A stretch of DNA of 64,000 bases, from positions 1-64,000 of the forward strand of contig NZ_WMIB01000014.1 of the NCBI RefSeq assembly GCF_009711125.1, read 5' to 3'. The notes under the pieces are model-generated. The model had not been told where the DNA came from. It searched no databases and saw only the letters and a program-made list of their open reading frames with translations. Source of the stretch: Metabacillus mangrovi (GTDB lineage Bacteria; Bacillota; Bacilli; Bacillales; Bacillaceae). Below are positions 44,290-52,852 of this stretch, piece by piece. Every line of letters begins with the position of its first letter. Positions within the stretch are counted from its first letter, which is position 1. Position numbers and translations under genes: made by a program.

Positions 44290-45354
44290 TTAAGAACCGG
44301 ATAATGCGGTTTTTAGCGTTGTAAGGTTTTCCCTCATTAAACTAAAGTAATCTTCTTTGTTTTTCATATCTTCGTCTGTCACAGACTCTAGATTACTGAT
44401 GGTCAGAGGCTCGGCCCCTATCTCGTTTTGAACCACCTTCGATATTTTATTGCTTACATTTTGTTCAAAGATAATGTGCTGGATTTTATGGGTTTTCGCT
44501 TCTTCAATTATGTTTTTAATTTCTTTCTGAGACGGTTCCTCGGAAGAAGAAAGCCCCATCACACTGATCTGTTCAATTCCATATCGCTCTGTCCAGTAGC
44601 CATAGGCGGCATGGGAAACAAGGATTTCTTTTTTCGGCAATTCAGTTAAAGTGCTTTTAAACTCCTGATCCAGCTTCTCTAATTCCGCTTTTAAGGAAGA
44701 AAAATTCTTTTCATACTCTTCCTTATGTTCAGGATCCTTTTTAACGAGGGCATCTTTAATGTTTTCAGCCATTTGAATAGAACGGATCGGGTCTAGCCAA
44801 ACGTGGGGATCTTTATCACCATGGGTATGTCCTTCTTCTTCAGAATGAGCGTCCTCTTCGTGATTATGCTCTTCTTCAGAATGAGCGTCCTCTTCGTGAT
44901 TGTGCTCTTCTTCAGAATGAGCTTCCTCTTCATGATTGTGCTCTTCTTCGGAATGAGCTTCTTCTTCATGATTGTGCTCTTCGGCACCAATCAGCTCAAT
45001 TCCGTCCGCTGCTTTCACGATTTCAGCTTCTTCATTTTTGATCGTTTCGGCCGCTTTGTCAGCAAAGCCTTCAATTCCGGCACCTGTATAAATGAAAGCA
45101 TCGCTCTCCGCCATTTTGACCATTGTTTTGGTAGTTGGTTCAAAAGAATGTGCATCTGCGTTTGCAGGGTACACACTCTCAACTTCCACGAGATCACCGC
45201 CAATTTTCTCTGTGAAGTCCTTTAAAGGAAAAATTGTCGTGTAGACCTTCAATTTATCATTCTTCTCTTCAGAAGACGGATTGTCAGCCGAGCATCCTGC
45301 AGCAAAAGCAGAGCCGGCAAGCAAAACGCCAAAAGCCAAAGCTAGTTTTTTCAT
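44290..45354 (-). CDS. znuA: Zinc-binding lipoprotein of the ZnuA/AdcA family with His-rich repeat loop
   Basis: 354 residues. Lipobox FAAGC (Cys21). First zinc His in DAHSFEP, second in DKDPHVWLDP, third in LVSHAAYGYW, with a C-lobe acidic residue. Between the first two ligands lies a loop with four copies of a 12-residue unit (like HNHEEEAHSEEE, about 126-173), which chelates metal and likely feeds the site. Own Zur-type operator 44 bases upstream. No znuB/znuC genes are adjacent, so the permease and ATPase must be elsewhere. Confidence 0.92.
   Translation of the reverse strand: MKKLALAFGVLLAGSAFAAGCSADNPSSEEKNDKLKVYTTIFPLKDFTEKIGGDLVEVESVYPANADAHSFEPTTKTMVKMAESDAFIYTGAGIEGFADKAAETIKNEEAEIVKAADGIELIGAEEHNHEEEAHSEEEHNHEEEAHSEEEHNHEEDAHSEEEHNHEEDAHSEEEGHTHGDKDPHVWLDPIRSIQMAENIKDALVKKDPEHKEEYEKNFSSLKAELEKLDQEFKSTLTELPKKEILVSHAAYGYWTERYGIEQISVMGLSSSEEPSQKEIKNIIEEAKTHKIQHIIFEQNVSNKISKVVQNEIGAEPLTISNLESVTDEDMKNKEDYFSLMRENLTTLKTALSGS
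44835..44978. repeat. 36-bp in-frame tandem repeat, four copies
   Basis: Exact 36-base period at 44835, 44871, 44907 and 44943, encoding the His/Glu loop of the zinc lipoprotein. The units differ by one to four bases. Such a repeat can gain or lose units without frameshift. Confidence 0.92.
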
Positions 45355-45397
45355 TACGTTCTCCTCTCACATGTACATCTATCAGTCTTTCGTCATT

Positions 45398-45418
45398 ATA
45401 TCGTAAAGGTTACGATTT
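45398..45418. promoter_or_regulatory. Zur-type operator 4 (znuA-like gene)
   Basis: Core TCGTAAA-G-GTTACGA with TTT flank; three mismatches to consensus over 21 positions. 44 bases upstream of the lipoprotein ATG, in the gap behind the GTPase gene. Confidence 0.85.
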
Positions 45419-45430
45419 GAAAACAGGCAT

Positions 45431-46609
45431 TTACATAAATTCCGGAAGGGGGTCTTTCAGGGAATTCCAATTTCCATTCATCTCTCCATCAGTGAGGAGA
45501 CAGGCATCAAGAGAATCCATTATCTTCTCTTGTTCCATTCTTATCCCGATCATCACAATTTCATTCAGCCGGTCTCCGAAACGGCTGTCCCACCTTTTCA
45601 AGAGATCCGGATCTTCTTCCAGCACTGAACGTCTTTCTTCTTCAGGATATTCTGCAATCCAGTCTCCAGCCCCTTGGAGCATGATGGAGCTGCCGGCCTG
45701 TGAAAGAAGACCGGCTGTACGATTACGGGTCGCAATCCATACAAATCCTTTAGCCCTGACAACCTCAGCTGGCCAATTTTCAAGAAATTCCATCAGCCTT
45801 TCAGGATGAAAAGGCCGTCTGCGCTCATAAACAAATGAAGAGATTCCGTATTCTTCTGTTTCCGGAATATGCTCGCTGTTCAGCTCTTTAATCCATCCGG
45901 CACCCTGACTCGCCTCTTCAAAATTAAACCGGTTCGTATTAAGCAGTTCGGGTAAAGGGACGTTTCCGTAAACTGACGGAATAATGGATGCAGAAGGGTT
46001 TAATGTTCGTAAAAGTCCCTCAAGCAACTCGAATTCCGGCTGGGCCAGGCAATCCTTCTTATTAAGGATAAGAACATCTGCAAACTCGATCTGGTCAATG
46101 AGAAGATCGGTTACATCCCGGTCATCTGAATCATCTGCGCCTTGCTTGCGGTCGAGCAGACTATCACCCGATCCATAGTCAGCCCAGAAACGGTTCGCGT
46201 CTACTACAGTCACCATGGTATCCAGCCGGCAAATGGAAGATAGATCAATCCCTGATTCTTCATCTGCATAAGAAAAAGTCTGGGCAACAGGCAGAGGTTC
46301 ACTGATTCCGGATGATTCGATTACGATGTAATCAATTTCTCCTGCAGAAACAAGCTTCTCAACTTCGATTAAAAGGTCCTCTCTGAGTGTGCAGCATATA
46401 CAGCCATTTTGCATTTCAACTAATTTTTCATCTGTTCTGGAAAAGCCGCCCTGTTTGACCAGGCTGGCATCGATGTTGACTTCGCTCATATCATTCACGA
46501 TGACGGCTATCTTTTTCCCCTCTTTATTATGAAGAATGTGATTCAAAAGGGTTGTTTTTCCGGCCCCTAAATAGCCGCTTAACACGGTAACGGGTATTAA
46601 TGTACTCAT
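45431..46609 (-). CDS. zagA: COG0523/CobW-family zinc GTPase (ZagA/YciC-like)
   Basis: 392 residues. Walker [10 protein letters not shown] (12-20), the metal motif C70-x-C72-C73 (GCICC), Walker [11 protein letters not shown] and NKKD for guanine. A CobW C-terminal domain follows from about 270 ([21 protein letters not shown]). Zur-controlled members act as GTP-dependent zinc chaperones under zinc starvation; the operator at 46.63 kb supports that subtype. Same strand as and upstream of the zinc lipoprotein gene, with a 76-base gap. Confidence 0.92.
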   Translation of the reverse strand: MSTLIPVTVLSGYLGAGKTTLLNHILHNKEGKKIAVIVNDMSEVNIDASLVKQGGFSRTDEKLVEMQNGCICCTLREDLLIEVEKLVSAGEIDYIVIESSGISEPLPVAQTFSYADEESGIDLSSICRLDTMVTVVDANRFWADYGSGDSLLDRKQGADDSDDRDVTDLLIDQIEFADVLILNKKDCLAQPEFELLEGLLRTLNPSASIIPSVYGNVPLPELLNTNRFNFEEASQGAGWIKELNSEHIPETEEYGISSFVYERRRPFHPERLMEFLENWPAEVVRAKGFVWIATRNRTAGLLSQAGSSIMLQGAGDWIAEYPEEERRSVLEEDPDLLKRWDSRFGDRLNEIVMIGIRMEQEKIMDSLDACLLTDGEMNGNWNSLKDPLPEFM

Positions 46610-46625
46610 ACATCTCTCCTTGTTT

Positions 46626-46646
46626 AAAAAAGAATGATTACGATTT
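46626..46646. promoter_or_regulatory. Zur-type operator 5 (zagA)
   Basis: The right half GATTACGATTT is perfect, the left half AAAGAAT is degenerate (four mismatches overall). 17 bases upstream of the GTPase ATG. Confidence 0.68.
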
Positions 46647-46734
46647 ATACTTTTTCCATATTACTTCAATAAAGCAAACATGGCAAGGGGTATGCTATAT
46701 TAAAAGAAATCAAATGAAAAAGGAGACAGGTAAT

Positions 46735-47337
46735 TTGAAACTTTTAAATCAGATTCTCGAACATAACCAGACTTTTGTTGAAACAGAAAAATACAAGGAG
46801 TTTCAAACAAGCAAGTTTCCGGATAAAAAAATGGCCATTCTCACATGTATGGATACAAGACTGGTGGAATTGCTGCCGCAAGCGATGAATTTCAGGAACG
46901 GCGATGTGAAAATTGTTAAGAGTGCAGGAGCAGTTGTCGCTCATCCGTTTGGAGGCATTATGAGAAGCCTGCTTGTTGCAGTTTACGAGCTTGGAGCAGA
47001 TGAAATCTGTGTAGTCGGGCACCATGACTGCGGAATGAGCAAGCTGAATGCTGCTTCGTTCCTGGAAAAAGCAGAAAGCAGAGGAGTCTCTGCGGAGAAA
47101 ATAGACATGCTGCGCTACTCCGGAGTTCATTTAGAGGAATGGCTTAAAGGGTTTGATAAAGTGGAAGACAGTGTGAAGCACAGCGTAGATGTGATCAAAA
47201 ATCACCCGCTGCTTCCGGATGGGGTTCCCGTTCACGGCTTGGTGATTGATCCGGCTACCGGGAAACTCGATGAAGTGATCAATGGCTATGCTTCTCTTTC
47301 TTCTCAGGAACCGGATCAAAACCGCCTGGATGCATAG
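46735..47337 (+). CDS. ytiB: Beta-type carbonic anhydrase YtiB
   Basis: 200 residues. Interconverts CO2 and bicarbonate. Zinc ligands C38, H96 and C99, with the D40-R42 dyad (CMDTR) and GHHDCG intact. The TTG at 46735 follows AAGGAGACAGG; longer starts to 46600 would run over the zagA promoter. Convergent with ytjA; divergent from zagA, with the Zur-type site about 90 bases upstream of this start. Confidence 0.9.
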   Translation: MKLLNQILEHNQTFVETEKYKEFQTSKFPDKKMAILTCMDTRLVELLPQAMNFRNGDVKIVKSAGAVVAHPFGGIMRSLLVAVYELGADEICVVGHHDCGMSKLNAASFLEKAESRGVSAEKIDMLRYSGVHLEEWLKGFDKVEDSVKHSVDVIKNHPLLPDGVPVHGLVIDPATGKLDEVINGYASLSSQEPDQNRLDA

Positions 47338-47512
47338 GATTGCAGCGGAGGATTCTCATTACTGTCATATAGGATCCTTTGATGGCGCCGTGCTTCTGAA
47401 TGGCCTCGAGCCCGTAATTGGAGCAGGTCGGATAAAACCGGCATGACGGGGGCGTCATCGGAGAAATAAACTTTTGATAAAAGCGGATAAGGGATAGGAA
47501 TATTCTTTTCAT
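47279..47512 (-). CDS. yidD: Membrane protein insertion efficiency factor YidD (YtjA)
   Basis: 77 residues with the full YidD pattern: [40 protein letters not shown]. Membrane-associated helper of YidC-dependent insertion. Its 3' end overlaps the end of the convergent carbonic anhydrase gene by 59 bases. Confidence 0.95.
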   Translation of the reverse strand: MKRIFLSLIRFYQKFISPMTPPSCRFYPTCSNYGLEAIQKHGAIKGSYMTVMRILRCNPMHPGGFDPVPEKKEKHSH

Positions 47513-47599
47513 AATGGGACCCTCCTACTATATGTTCTAAATTTAATCTAAAGGAATATAAAAATCAAAGGATAAATTCCGGGATAATAGCCTATTAAG

Positions 47600-47628
47600 T
47601 TGATGGAACTTATCGGAATTGATACAAT
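47600..47628 (+). promoter_or_regulatory. luxS promoter
   Basis: TTGATG (47600-47605), 17-base spacer, TACAAT (47623-47628) 33 bases before the luxS ATG. Confidence 0.75.
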
Positions 47629-47660
47629 AACCTTAAGGATAAAAAGAGGAGTGATGATTC

Positions 47661-48134
47661 ATGCCATCAGTAGAAAGCTTCGAGCTTGATCATAACGCGG
47701 TAGTGGCACCGTATGTAAGACATTGCGGAGTACACAAAGTTGGGTCGGACGGCCTCGTCAATAAATTTGATATCCGCTTCTGCCAGCCGAACAAACAGGC
47801 GATGAAACCGGACACGATCCACACATTGGAACACCTGCTTGCCTTCAATATCCGTGATCATGCAGAGAAATATGATCACTTTGATATTATCGACATTTCA
47901 CCAATGGGCTGCCAGACAGGTTATTACCTCGTTGTAAGCGGTGAGCCGACCGTAACGGAAATCATTGATTTACTGGACGACACATTGAAAGCAGCGCTTG
48001 AAACAGAAGAAATTCCGGCTGCCAACGAAAAGCAGTGCGGCCAGGCGAAGCTGCATGATTTAGATGGAGCAAAGCGCTTAATGAAATTCTGGCTGGACCA
48101 GGATAAAAAAGAGCTTGAAAAGGTATTCGGTTAA
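47661..48134 (+). CDS. luxS: S-ribosylhomocysteine lyase LuxS
   Basis: 157 residues. Cleaves S-ribosylhomocysteine to homocysteine and the AI-2 precursor DPD. Metal ligands H54, H58 (HTLEHLL) and C126, catalytic C84 (GCQTG). AGAGGAGTG precedes the ATG. Monocistronic with strong promoter and terminator. Confidence 0.98.
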   Translation: MPSVESFELDHNAVVAPYVRHCGVHKVGSDGLVNKFDIRFCQPNKQAMKPDTIHTLEHLLAFNIRDHAEKYDHFDIIDISPMGCQTGYYLVVSGEPTVTEIIDLLDDTLKAALETEEIPAANEKQCGQAKLHDLDGAKRLMKFWLDQDKKELEKVFG

Positions 48135-48140
48135 AATCGG

Positions 48141-48169
48141 CCGGCAGCTGTGAGCTGCCGGTTTTTTTT
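48141..48169 (+). terminator. luxS terminator
   Basis: CCGGCAGCT (48141-48149) pairs with AGCTGCCGG (48153-48161), followed by eight T. Confidence 0.94.
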
Positions 48170-48240
48170 GATTTCGTGATGGTATCGCTTACAAAGGTCT
48201 ATTATAATAGAAAGAAAAGGAAAGACGGGAAGGGATAATC

Positions 48241-48681
48241 GTGAAAAAATACGGTCTGCTCGCCATTCTCGCTGCCATTTCCATGCTGTTTGCAGGCTGC
48301 CAGGGAAGCAAAGCCTCTGATCTGCCGGAAATGGTGGAAGCGAAAATCATCATACCGGAGAAGCTGGACCCGGGAAGCACCCAGGAGTTAAAAGTAAAAG
48401 TGACACAGGGTGGAGAAATCGTGCAGGATGCCAATGAAGTGGAATTTGAAATCTGGAAATCCGGAGAGAAGGAAAGCAGCGAGATGCTTGAAGCAAAGCA
48501 CGCAGGGGACGGAATCTATTCTGTGAAAAAAACGTTCGGGGAAGATGGGATTTTTTATGTTCAAACCCACGTAACCGCAAGGGATATGCATGTCATGCCG
48601 AAAACAAAAATAACCGTTGGACAGGCTGGTGCTGAACCTGAAGAAGAACAAGACGAGGAACTTGAGCATCATCATCATTGA
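48241..48681 (+). CDS. ytkA: FixH-like lipoprotein YtkA
   Basis: 146 residues. GTG start behind GGGAAGGG, lipobox LFAGC (Cys20), then a YtkA/FixH-like beta-sandwich (about 30-125, with VEFEIWKSGEK and FYVQTHVTARDMHVMPK containing conserved His). The tail is acidic and ends in four His after ELE, a likely metal-binding end. FixH-like domains are linked to copper handling for oxidases; the role here is inferred. Confidence 0.88.
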   Translation: MKKYGLLAILAAISMLFAGCQGSKASDLPEMVEAKIIIPEKLDPGSTQELKVKVTQGGEIVQDANEVEFEIWKSGEKESSEMLEAKHAGDGIYSVKKTFGEDGIFYVQTHVTARDMHVMPKTKITVGQAGAEPEEEQDEELEHHHH

Positions 48682-48743
48682 TCGTGAATCGGGTCAGATG
48701 GATACGGGGAAATCATTAAAGGGCAGCGTTTCGGTCTAATAAA

Positions 48744-49728
48744 AATAGCGGCTCTGGAGACCGGAAAACAGCTAACCCGGTCTCAGGAGCCATTATTTGT
48801 GCAGAAAAGCGAAAGAAGAGGCCGTTTCGGTCTGAGGAGCCGCTATTTTGTAAAAAGGGGCCGGATTTCGGGGTGTGAGAGGGAAATAGGTGCATCTGAG
48901 ACCGAAACAGGGTGTGTAAACGTCTACCTTATGAAAATAGCGGCTCTGGAGACCGGAAAACAGCTAGATCGGTCTCAGGAGCCGTTATTTGTTCAGAAAA
49001 GCGAAAGAAGAGGCCGTTTCGGTCTGAGCGGCCGCTATTTTCTAAAAAGGTGCCGGATTTTGGGCTGTGAGAGGGAAATAGGTGCATCTGAGACCGAAAC
49101 AGGGTGTGTAAACGTTTACCTTATGAAAATAGCGGCTCTGGAGACCGGAAAACAGCTAACCCGGTCTCAGGAGCCGTTATTTGTGCCAACAAGCGAAAGA
49201 AGAGGCTGTTTCGGTCTGAGCGGCCGCTATTTTGTAAAAAAGGGCCGGATTTCGGGCTGTGAATGGGAAATAGGTGCATCTGAGACCGAAGCTGGGTTTG
49301 TAAGTGATTACTGAGTGGGAATAGCGGCTCTGGAGACCGGAAAACAGCTAGATCGGTCTCAGGAGCCATTATTTGTGCAGAAAAGCGAAAGAAGGGGCTG
49401 TTTCGGTCTGAGCGGCCGCTATTTTGTAAAAAGAGGCCGGATTTCGGGCTGTGAGAGGGAAATAGGTGCATTTGAGACCGAAACTGGGTGTGTAAGCGAT
49501 TACTGAGTAGGAATAGCGGCTCTGGAGACCGGAAAACAGCTAAACCAGTCTCAGGAGCCGTTATTTGTGCCAAAAAACGATAGGAGAGGCCGTTTCGGTC
49601 TGAGCGGCCGCTATTTTGTAAAAAGAGGCCGGATTTCGGGCTGTGAGAGGGAAATAGGTGCATCTGAGACCGAAACTGGGTGTGTAAACGTTTACTGAGT
49701 GAAAATAGCGGCTCTGGAGACCGGAAAA
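48744..49728. repeat. 192-bp tandem array, five full units plus a partial one
   Basis: The marker GCGGCTCTGGAGACCGG starts at 48748, 48940, 49132, 49324, 49516 and 49708, an exact 192-base period. Each unit holds two hairpins: AATAGCGGCTC...GAGACCGG with CCGGTCTC...GAGCCGTTATT, and GTTTCGGTCT with AGACCGAAAC. 192 is divisible by 3, so long open frames appear on both strands (about 49121-49663 minus, 48799-49314 plus), but they lack ribosome sites and I do not call them genes. Confidence 0.92.
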
Positions 49729-49748
49729 TTTGTTTTGTATCATCACAC

Positions 49749-49801
49749 TTGCCAAGACCATTAGAATGTGATTAAATTATAAAACGTAATAATTACGATT
49801 T
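49749..49801 (+). promoter_or_regulatory. rpsN2 promoter with Zur-type operator 6
   Basis: TTGCCA (49749-49754), 17-base spacer, TTAAAT (49772-49777), then the operator 49781-49801 with core ACGTAAT-A-ATTACGA (one mismatch). Same layout as rpmE2. Confidence 0.87.
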
Positions 49802-49834
49802 AAAAATTAACAAAAGAAAGGATGAAGAACCAAT

Positions 49835-50104
49835 ATGGCTAAAAAATCTAAAGTGGTCAAAGAGCTGAAAAGAGAAGCGATGGTTGCAAAATATGCAGAA
49901 ATCAGACGGGAGTTGAAGGAGAAGGGGGATTATGAGGCACTGAGCAAGCTTCCAAGAGACTCTGCTCCTTCAAGGCTTCATAACCGCTGTGCTCTGACAG
50001 GCCGTCCAAGAGGATATATGAGAAAGTTTGATATGTCGCGGATCGCCTTTCGCGAGCTTGCGCATAAAGGGCAGTTGCCGGGTGTAAAGAAAGCAAGCTG
50101 GTAA
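49835..50104 (+). CDS. rpsN2: Zinc-independent ribosomal protein S14 (RpsN2)
   Basis: 89 residues, the long C-minus S14 form: [32 protein letters not shown] has one Cys and no CxxC pairs, unlike the 61-residue zinc form. Replaces zinc-bearing S14 in zinc-starved ribosomes. AAAGGATG-type site upstream of ATG. Confidence 0.96.
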   Translation: MAKKSKVVKELKREAMVAKYAEIRRELKEKGDYEALSKLPRDSAPSRLHNRCALTGRPRGYMRKFDMSRIAFRELAHKGQLPGVKKASW

Positions 50105-50109
50105 CAGAC

Positions 50110-50451
50110 ATGAGGAATGCGCATGTAATGGAAATTTTAGTACGGGAGATTGCAGCCGCATTGCCGGAACCGGAAAGAGCGCTTTACCGGTTCATAACGG
50201 AGGCGGAGGACAATCTCGCACGCCAAAGTGATACAAGAGAGCAGTTTATGAATCTGCTCACCGTACATTCTCCTCACCATCAGGCAGCAAAGCGTTTTCA
50301 GTTAACCCTGGAAGAGACCGTTGCCGCCATGCAGAAAATTGAAGATAAAATAGGGACAAAGCTGGAAGAAAGACTTAAAGGGTATAAATGGATGGATTAT
50401 ACCGGCCAACAGGATCAGCCGGAAAAACTATGCTTTCTATGCTTTATATAA
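50110..50451 (+). CDS. Uncharacterised 113-residue protein downstream of rpsN2
   Basis: I do not recognise the family. The product is soluble and mostly helical (PEPERALYRFITEAEDNLARQ, FQLTLEETVAAMQKIEDKIGTKLEERL) and resembles a small helix-turn-helix or four-helix module; it ends in a Cys-containing tail (LCFLCFI). It starts five bases after the rpsN2 stop and shares its terminator, so it should belong to the same Zur-controlled transcript. The start is uncertain: an ATG at 50128 (codon 7) is also possible. Confidence 0.7.
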   Translation: MRNAHVMEILVREIAAALPEPERALYRFITEAEDNLARQSDTREQFMNLLTVHSPHHQAAKRFQLTLEETVAAMQKIEDKIGTKLEERLKGYKWMDYTGQQDQPEKLCFLCFI

Positions 50452-50500
50452 AAAAAGACTGGCAGCGGGAACATAAAGTTCCGATTGCCAGTCTTTTTAT
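50451..50500. terminator. Convergent terminator after the rpsN2 operon
   Basis: AAAAAGACTGGCA (50452-50464) pairs with TGCCAGTCTTTTT (50486-50498), with an inner GGAAC/GTTCC hairpin. Usable from both sides. Confidence 0.9.
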
Positions 50501-50514
50501 TTGTGTCCGCTTAG

Positions 50515-51684
50515 CTAGATTGTGTCTGCAATTTTTTCTGCTGCCTGCCTTGCTCCTGCAATGTTCCTGGCTATAGGTCCCATTTCAAGCTCTGCCAGTG
50601 CTCCCATAACATAAAGACCTGATTTCCACTCTAAGCTTGGCGATACGATCGGATACCCGCATTCCGAGCATAAAAGGTCCTCCTGTTCAATCAGGGGAGC
50701 GAGCAGTTCTGCACCCGGCAGTTTGTTTTCAAATCCTGTTGCCAGTAAAACCGTTCCCGCATTTAACGGCTCCGGCCATTCTTTAAGAAGGATCGAAAGA
50801 GAGGTTTGCTGCTTTTCTATGGAAGTAATGTTTCCAGTCACAGATTCAATTTTTCCATCATGCACAAGCTTTTTCAGTTTCAATGAAAGTTCTCTTGGCA
50901 TTGAGCCTCTATGTCTTGCTTCCCTGATCATCTTGCGCCGCTCTGCATAGCTGGATACTTTTCTAAAAGGCCCTTGATTCTTCTGTCCAATCCAGGCAGG
51001 ATCACTGTCGAAATCATGGATTCTGTGTGGATGGCGAATAACTTGCTTTACGTTTCCGGGATATAGATCAGAAAGTTTAATTAATAGATGGGCCGCTGTG
51101 ATCCCGCCTCCTGCAACCACAATAGGACCCTCTAGCGTTTCCAGAGGCGGAAGGTGCTGGTCAAAAATGTGATAGACCGGTTCTGAGCAATCACGGGCCA
51201 ATTTCTCTGCCCATTCCGGAAGAGCAGGCTGTTCTCCTATTCCGATTGCAAGTATGACATGTTCTGCTGAATAAAGGTTCCCTGACTCTCCCGAAACCTT
51301 CCAGCAGGAGCCTGAGCGGAGGATGGATTGGGCCCGGTCCTGGACCCATGATTTTCGGATGGCCAATTTGCTGATAAGGTCCGCAGAATGAGTGTTGAAT
51401 AAATCTAGGGAAGGCCTCTTGTAACGGCCGTAAAAAGAACGCGGGTCGGGCCGTTTTCTCTCGTGCTTCTGTAAAGCGAAGGGATCTCTTTCAAGGTGAT
51501 GAACAGATGGTGAGCGCAAGTAGGGCATGGAAATAAGAGATGTGCACCGGTCCCAGTGCCGCAAAGGCTCATCATGCGGATCCAGGATGCAAATGTCCTC
51601 CGCTTTTATTTTCGATGATTCCCTTAAAAAGGAGGCAGCAGCGATTCCCTGAATGCCGCCGCCGATGATCAGCCACTTAAACAT
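50515..51684 (-). CDS. FAD/NAD(P)-binding flavoprotein, Zur-controlled
   Basis: 389 residues. N-terminal Rossmann motif GGGIQG (8-13), second dinucleotide site VVAGGGITAAH near the middle and an ATG-like LLATGFENKLPG motif near residue 315. The layout is that of flavin-dependent N-hydroxylating monooxygenases or lysine/ornithine hydroxylase relatives, but I cannot name a substrate. A near-perfect Zur-type operator is 19 bases upstream, so it is presumably made in zinc starvation. AGGAGGC precedes the ATG. Confidence 0.78.
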   Translation of the reverse strand: MFKWLIIGGGIQGIAAASFLRESSKIKAEDICILDPHDEPLRHWDRCTSLISMPYLRSPSVHHLERDPFALQKHERKRPDPRSFYGRYKRPSLDLFNTHSADLISKLAIRKSWVQDRAQSILRSGSCWKVSGESGNLYSAEHVILAIGIGEQPALPEWAEKLARDCSEPVYHIFDQHLPPLETLEGPIVVAGGGITAAHLLIKLSDLYPGNVKQVIRHPHRIHDFDSDPAWIGQKNQGPFRKVSSYAERRKMIREARHRGSMPRELSLKLKKLVHDGKIESVTGNITSIEKQQTSLSILLKEWPEPLNAGTVLLATGFENKLPGAELLAPLIEQEDLLCSECGYPIVSPSLEWKSGLYVMGALAELEMGPIARNIAGARQAAEKIADTI

Positions 51685-51702
51685 GAAACAGCCTCCTGTA
51701 AT

Positions 51703-51723
51703 AAAACGTAATTATTACGATTT
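51703..51723. promoter_or_regulatory. Zur-type operator 7 (flavoprotein and ycgR-like gene)
   Basis: Core ACGTAAT-T-ATTACGA, one mismatch to consensus. It lies between two divergent genes, 19 bases from the flavoprotein ATG and 117 bases from the permease ATG, so it may control both. Confidence 0.87.
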
Positions 51724-51839
51724 ATAATAAAGGATTGTATTCCGTTTTTCAACCATCCCTGTTAAACTGTAGATGCTTGTACATATTACAGGAGGCAGCA
51801 GCATAGAATAAACAAACTCTATTTCAGGAGATTAATAGA

Positions 51840-52838
51840 ATGAAAATACGAAATCAAAAGCTGTTAAGAGATTCGGCTTCCTATCTTCTTATCGCTCTGT
51901 TCCTCTATTTGTTTTTATTTGCCGATCTTCACAAAGACACCTGGGATATTCCAGCTTCCTTGCTTAATGTAAATACGATCTTTTTAAGCATCATTCTTGA
52001 GGCCATCCCATTTATTATTTTAGGAGTATTTGTATCAGCACTAATCCAGGTATTTGTTTCAGAAGAGACGGTCAGAAAAATGATTCCAAAGAATCCTCTT
52101 CTTGCTTTGCTGCCGGCTTCTCTAATGGGCATCATCTTTCCGGTATGCGAATGTGCCATCGTACCGGTTGTGAGAAGACTGATCAAAAAGGGCATGCCTT
52201 TGCATACCGGCATCGTTTTCCTTGCTGCCGGACCGGTATTGAACCCTGTGGTGTTTGCCTCTACTTACTATGCATTCCAATCAAATCCGCAAATTGCGTA
52301 CGGAAGAATGGCGATGGCCTTCGTTTGCGCTCTGTTGATCGGCCTAACGATCTATCTTCTTTTTAAAAACACCGATCAGCTTAAGCATTCGGCAGGGGAT
52401 GTCAGCGGGAGCGGACATGTTCACGAGGGTGTAAGCAGATGGAAATCTACTTTCTATCATGCCGGCGATGAGTTTTTTGATATGGGCAAGTATCTTATTT
52501 TCGGCGCAGCCATTGCCAGTCTATTTCAAACATTTTTGGACCGCTCCTTCTTGCAGGCTATTGGCTCCAGTGATTTTCAGTCGCCTGCGATTATGATGGC
52601 GTTCGCTTACGTTTTGTCCTTATGCTCAGAAGCGGATGCGTTTGTAGCAGCTTCTTTTGGCGGCATGTTTTCTGCCGGAGCCATCCTGTCTTTTCTGGTA
52701 TACGGGCCTATGATTGATTTAAAGAATACGATTATGCTGCTTGCCTATTTCAGAGCGAAATTTGTGTTCGTTCTAATCCTGGTGATAACGGCAGTTGTTT
52801 ATGGGGTCACCCTTCTCTACCAGGCTCTTATTTTGTAA
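51840..52838 (+). CDS. ycgR: Permease of the COG0701 (YcgR/ArsP-like) family
   Basis: 332 residues with about eight to ten membrane helices. The family hallmarks IFPVCECAIVPVVRRLIKKGMP (with Cys) and LSLCSEADAFVAASF are present, plus GPVLNPVVFAST. Substrate unknown; relatives export organo-arsenicals or are thought to handle metals. TTTCAGGAG precedes the ATG. Paired with the next gene as in other Firmicutes. Confidence 0.87.
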   Translation: MKIRNQKLLRDSASYLLIALFLYLFLFADLHKDTWDIPASLLNVNTIFLSIILEAIPFIILGVFVSALIQVFVSEETVRKMIPKNPLLALLPASLMGIIFPVCECAIVPVVRRLIKKGMPLHTGIVFLAAGPVLNPVVFASTYYAFQSNPQIAYGRMAMAFVCALLIGLTIYLLFKNTDQLKHSAGDVSGSGHVHEGVSRWKSTFYHAGDEFFDMGKYLIFGAAIASLFQTFLDRSFLQAIGSSDFQSPAIMMAFAYVLSLCSEADAFVAASFGGMFSAGAILSFLVYGPMIDLKNTIMLLAYFRAKFVFVLILVITAVVYGVTLLYQALIL

Positions 52839-52852
52839 AGGAGGTGCTTAAG

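Noticed and set aside
47279-47337. Frameshift or misassembly suggested by overlapping ends of ytiB and yidD
   Set aside because: Both proteins are intact and convergent; a 59-base tail overlap is tolerable and both C-termini are low-constraint.
48799-49663. Two long reading frames (171 and 180 codons) on opposite strands in the 192-bp array
   Set aside because: They exist because 192 is divisible by three and the unit lacks stops in those frames. No ribosome sites, and the peptides are just the repeat read through.
48744-49728. CRISPR array
   Set aside because: Units are 192 bases with no short repeat/unique spacer alternation, and there are no cas genes in the window.
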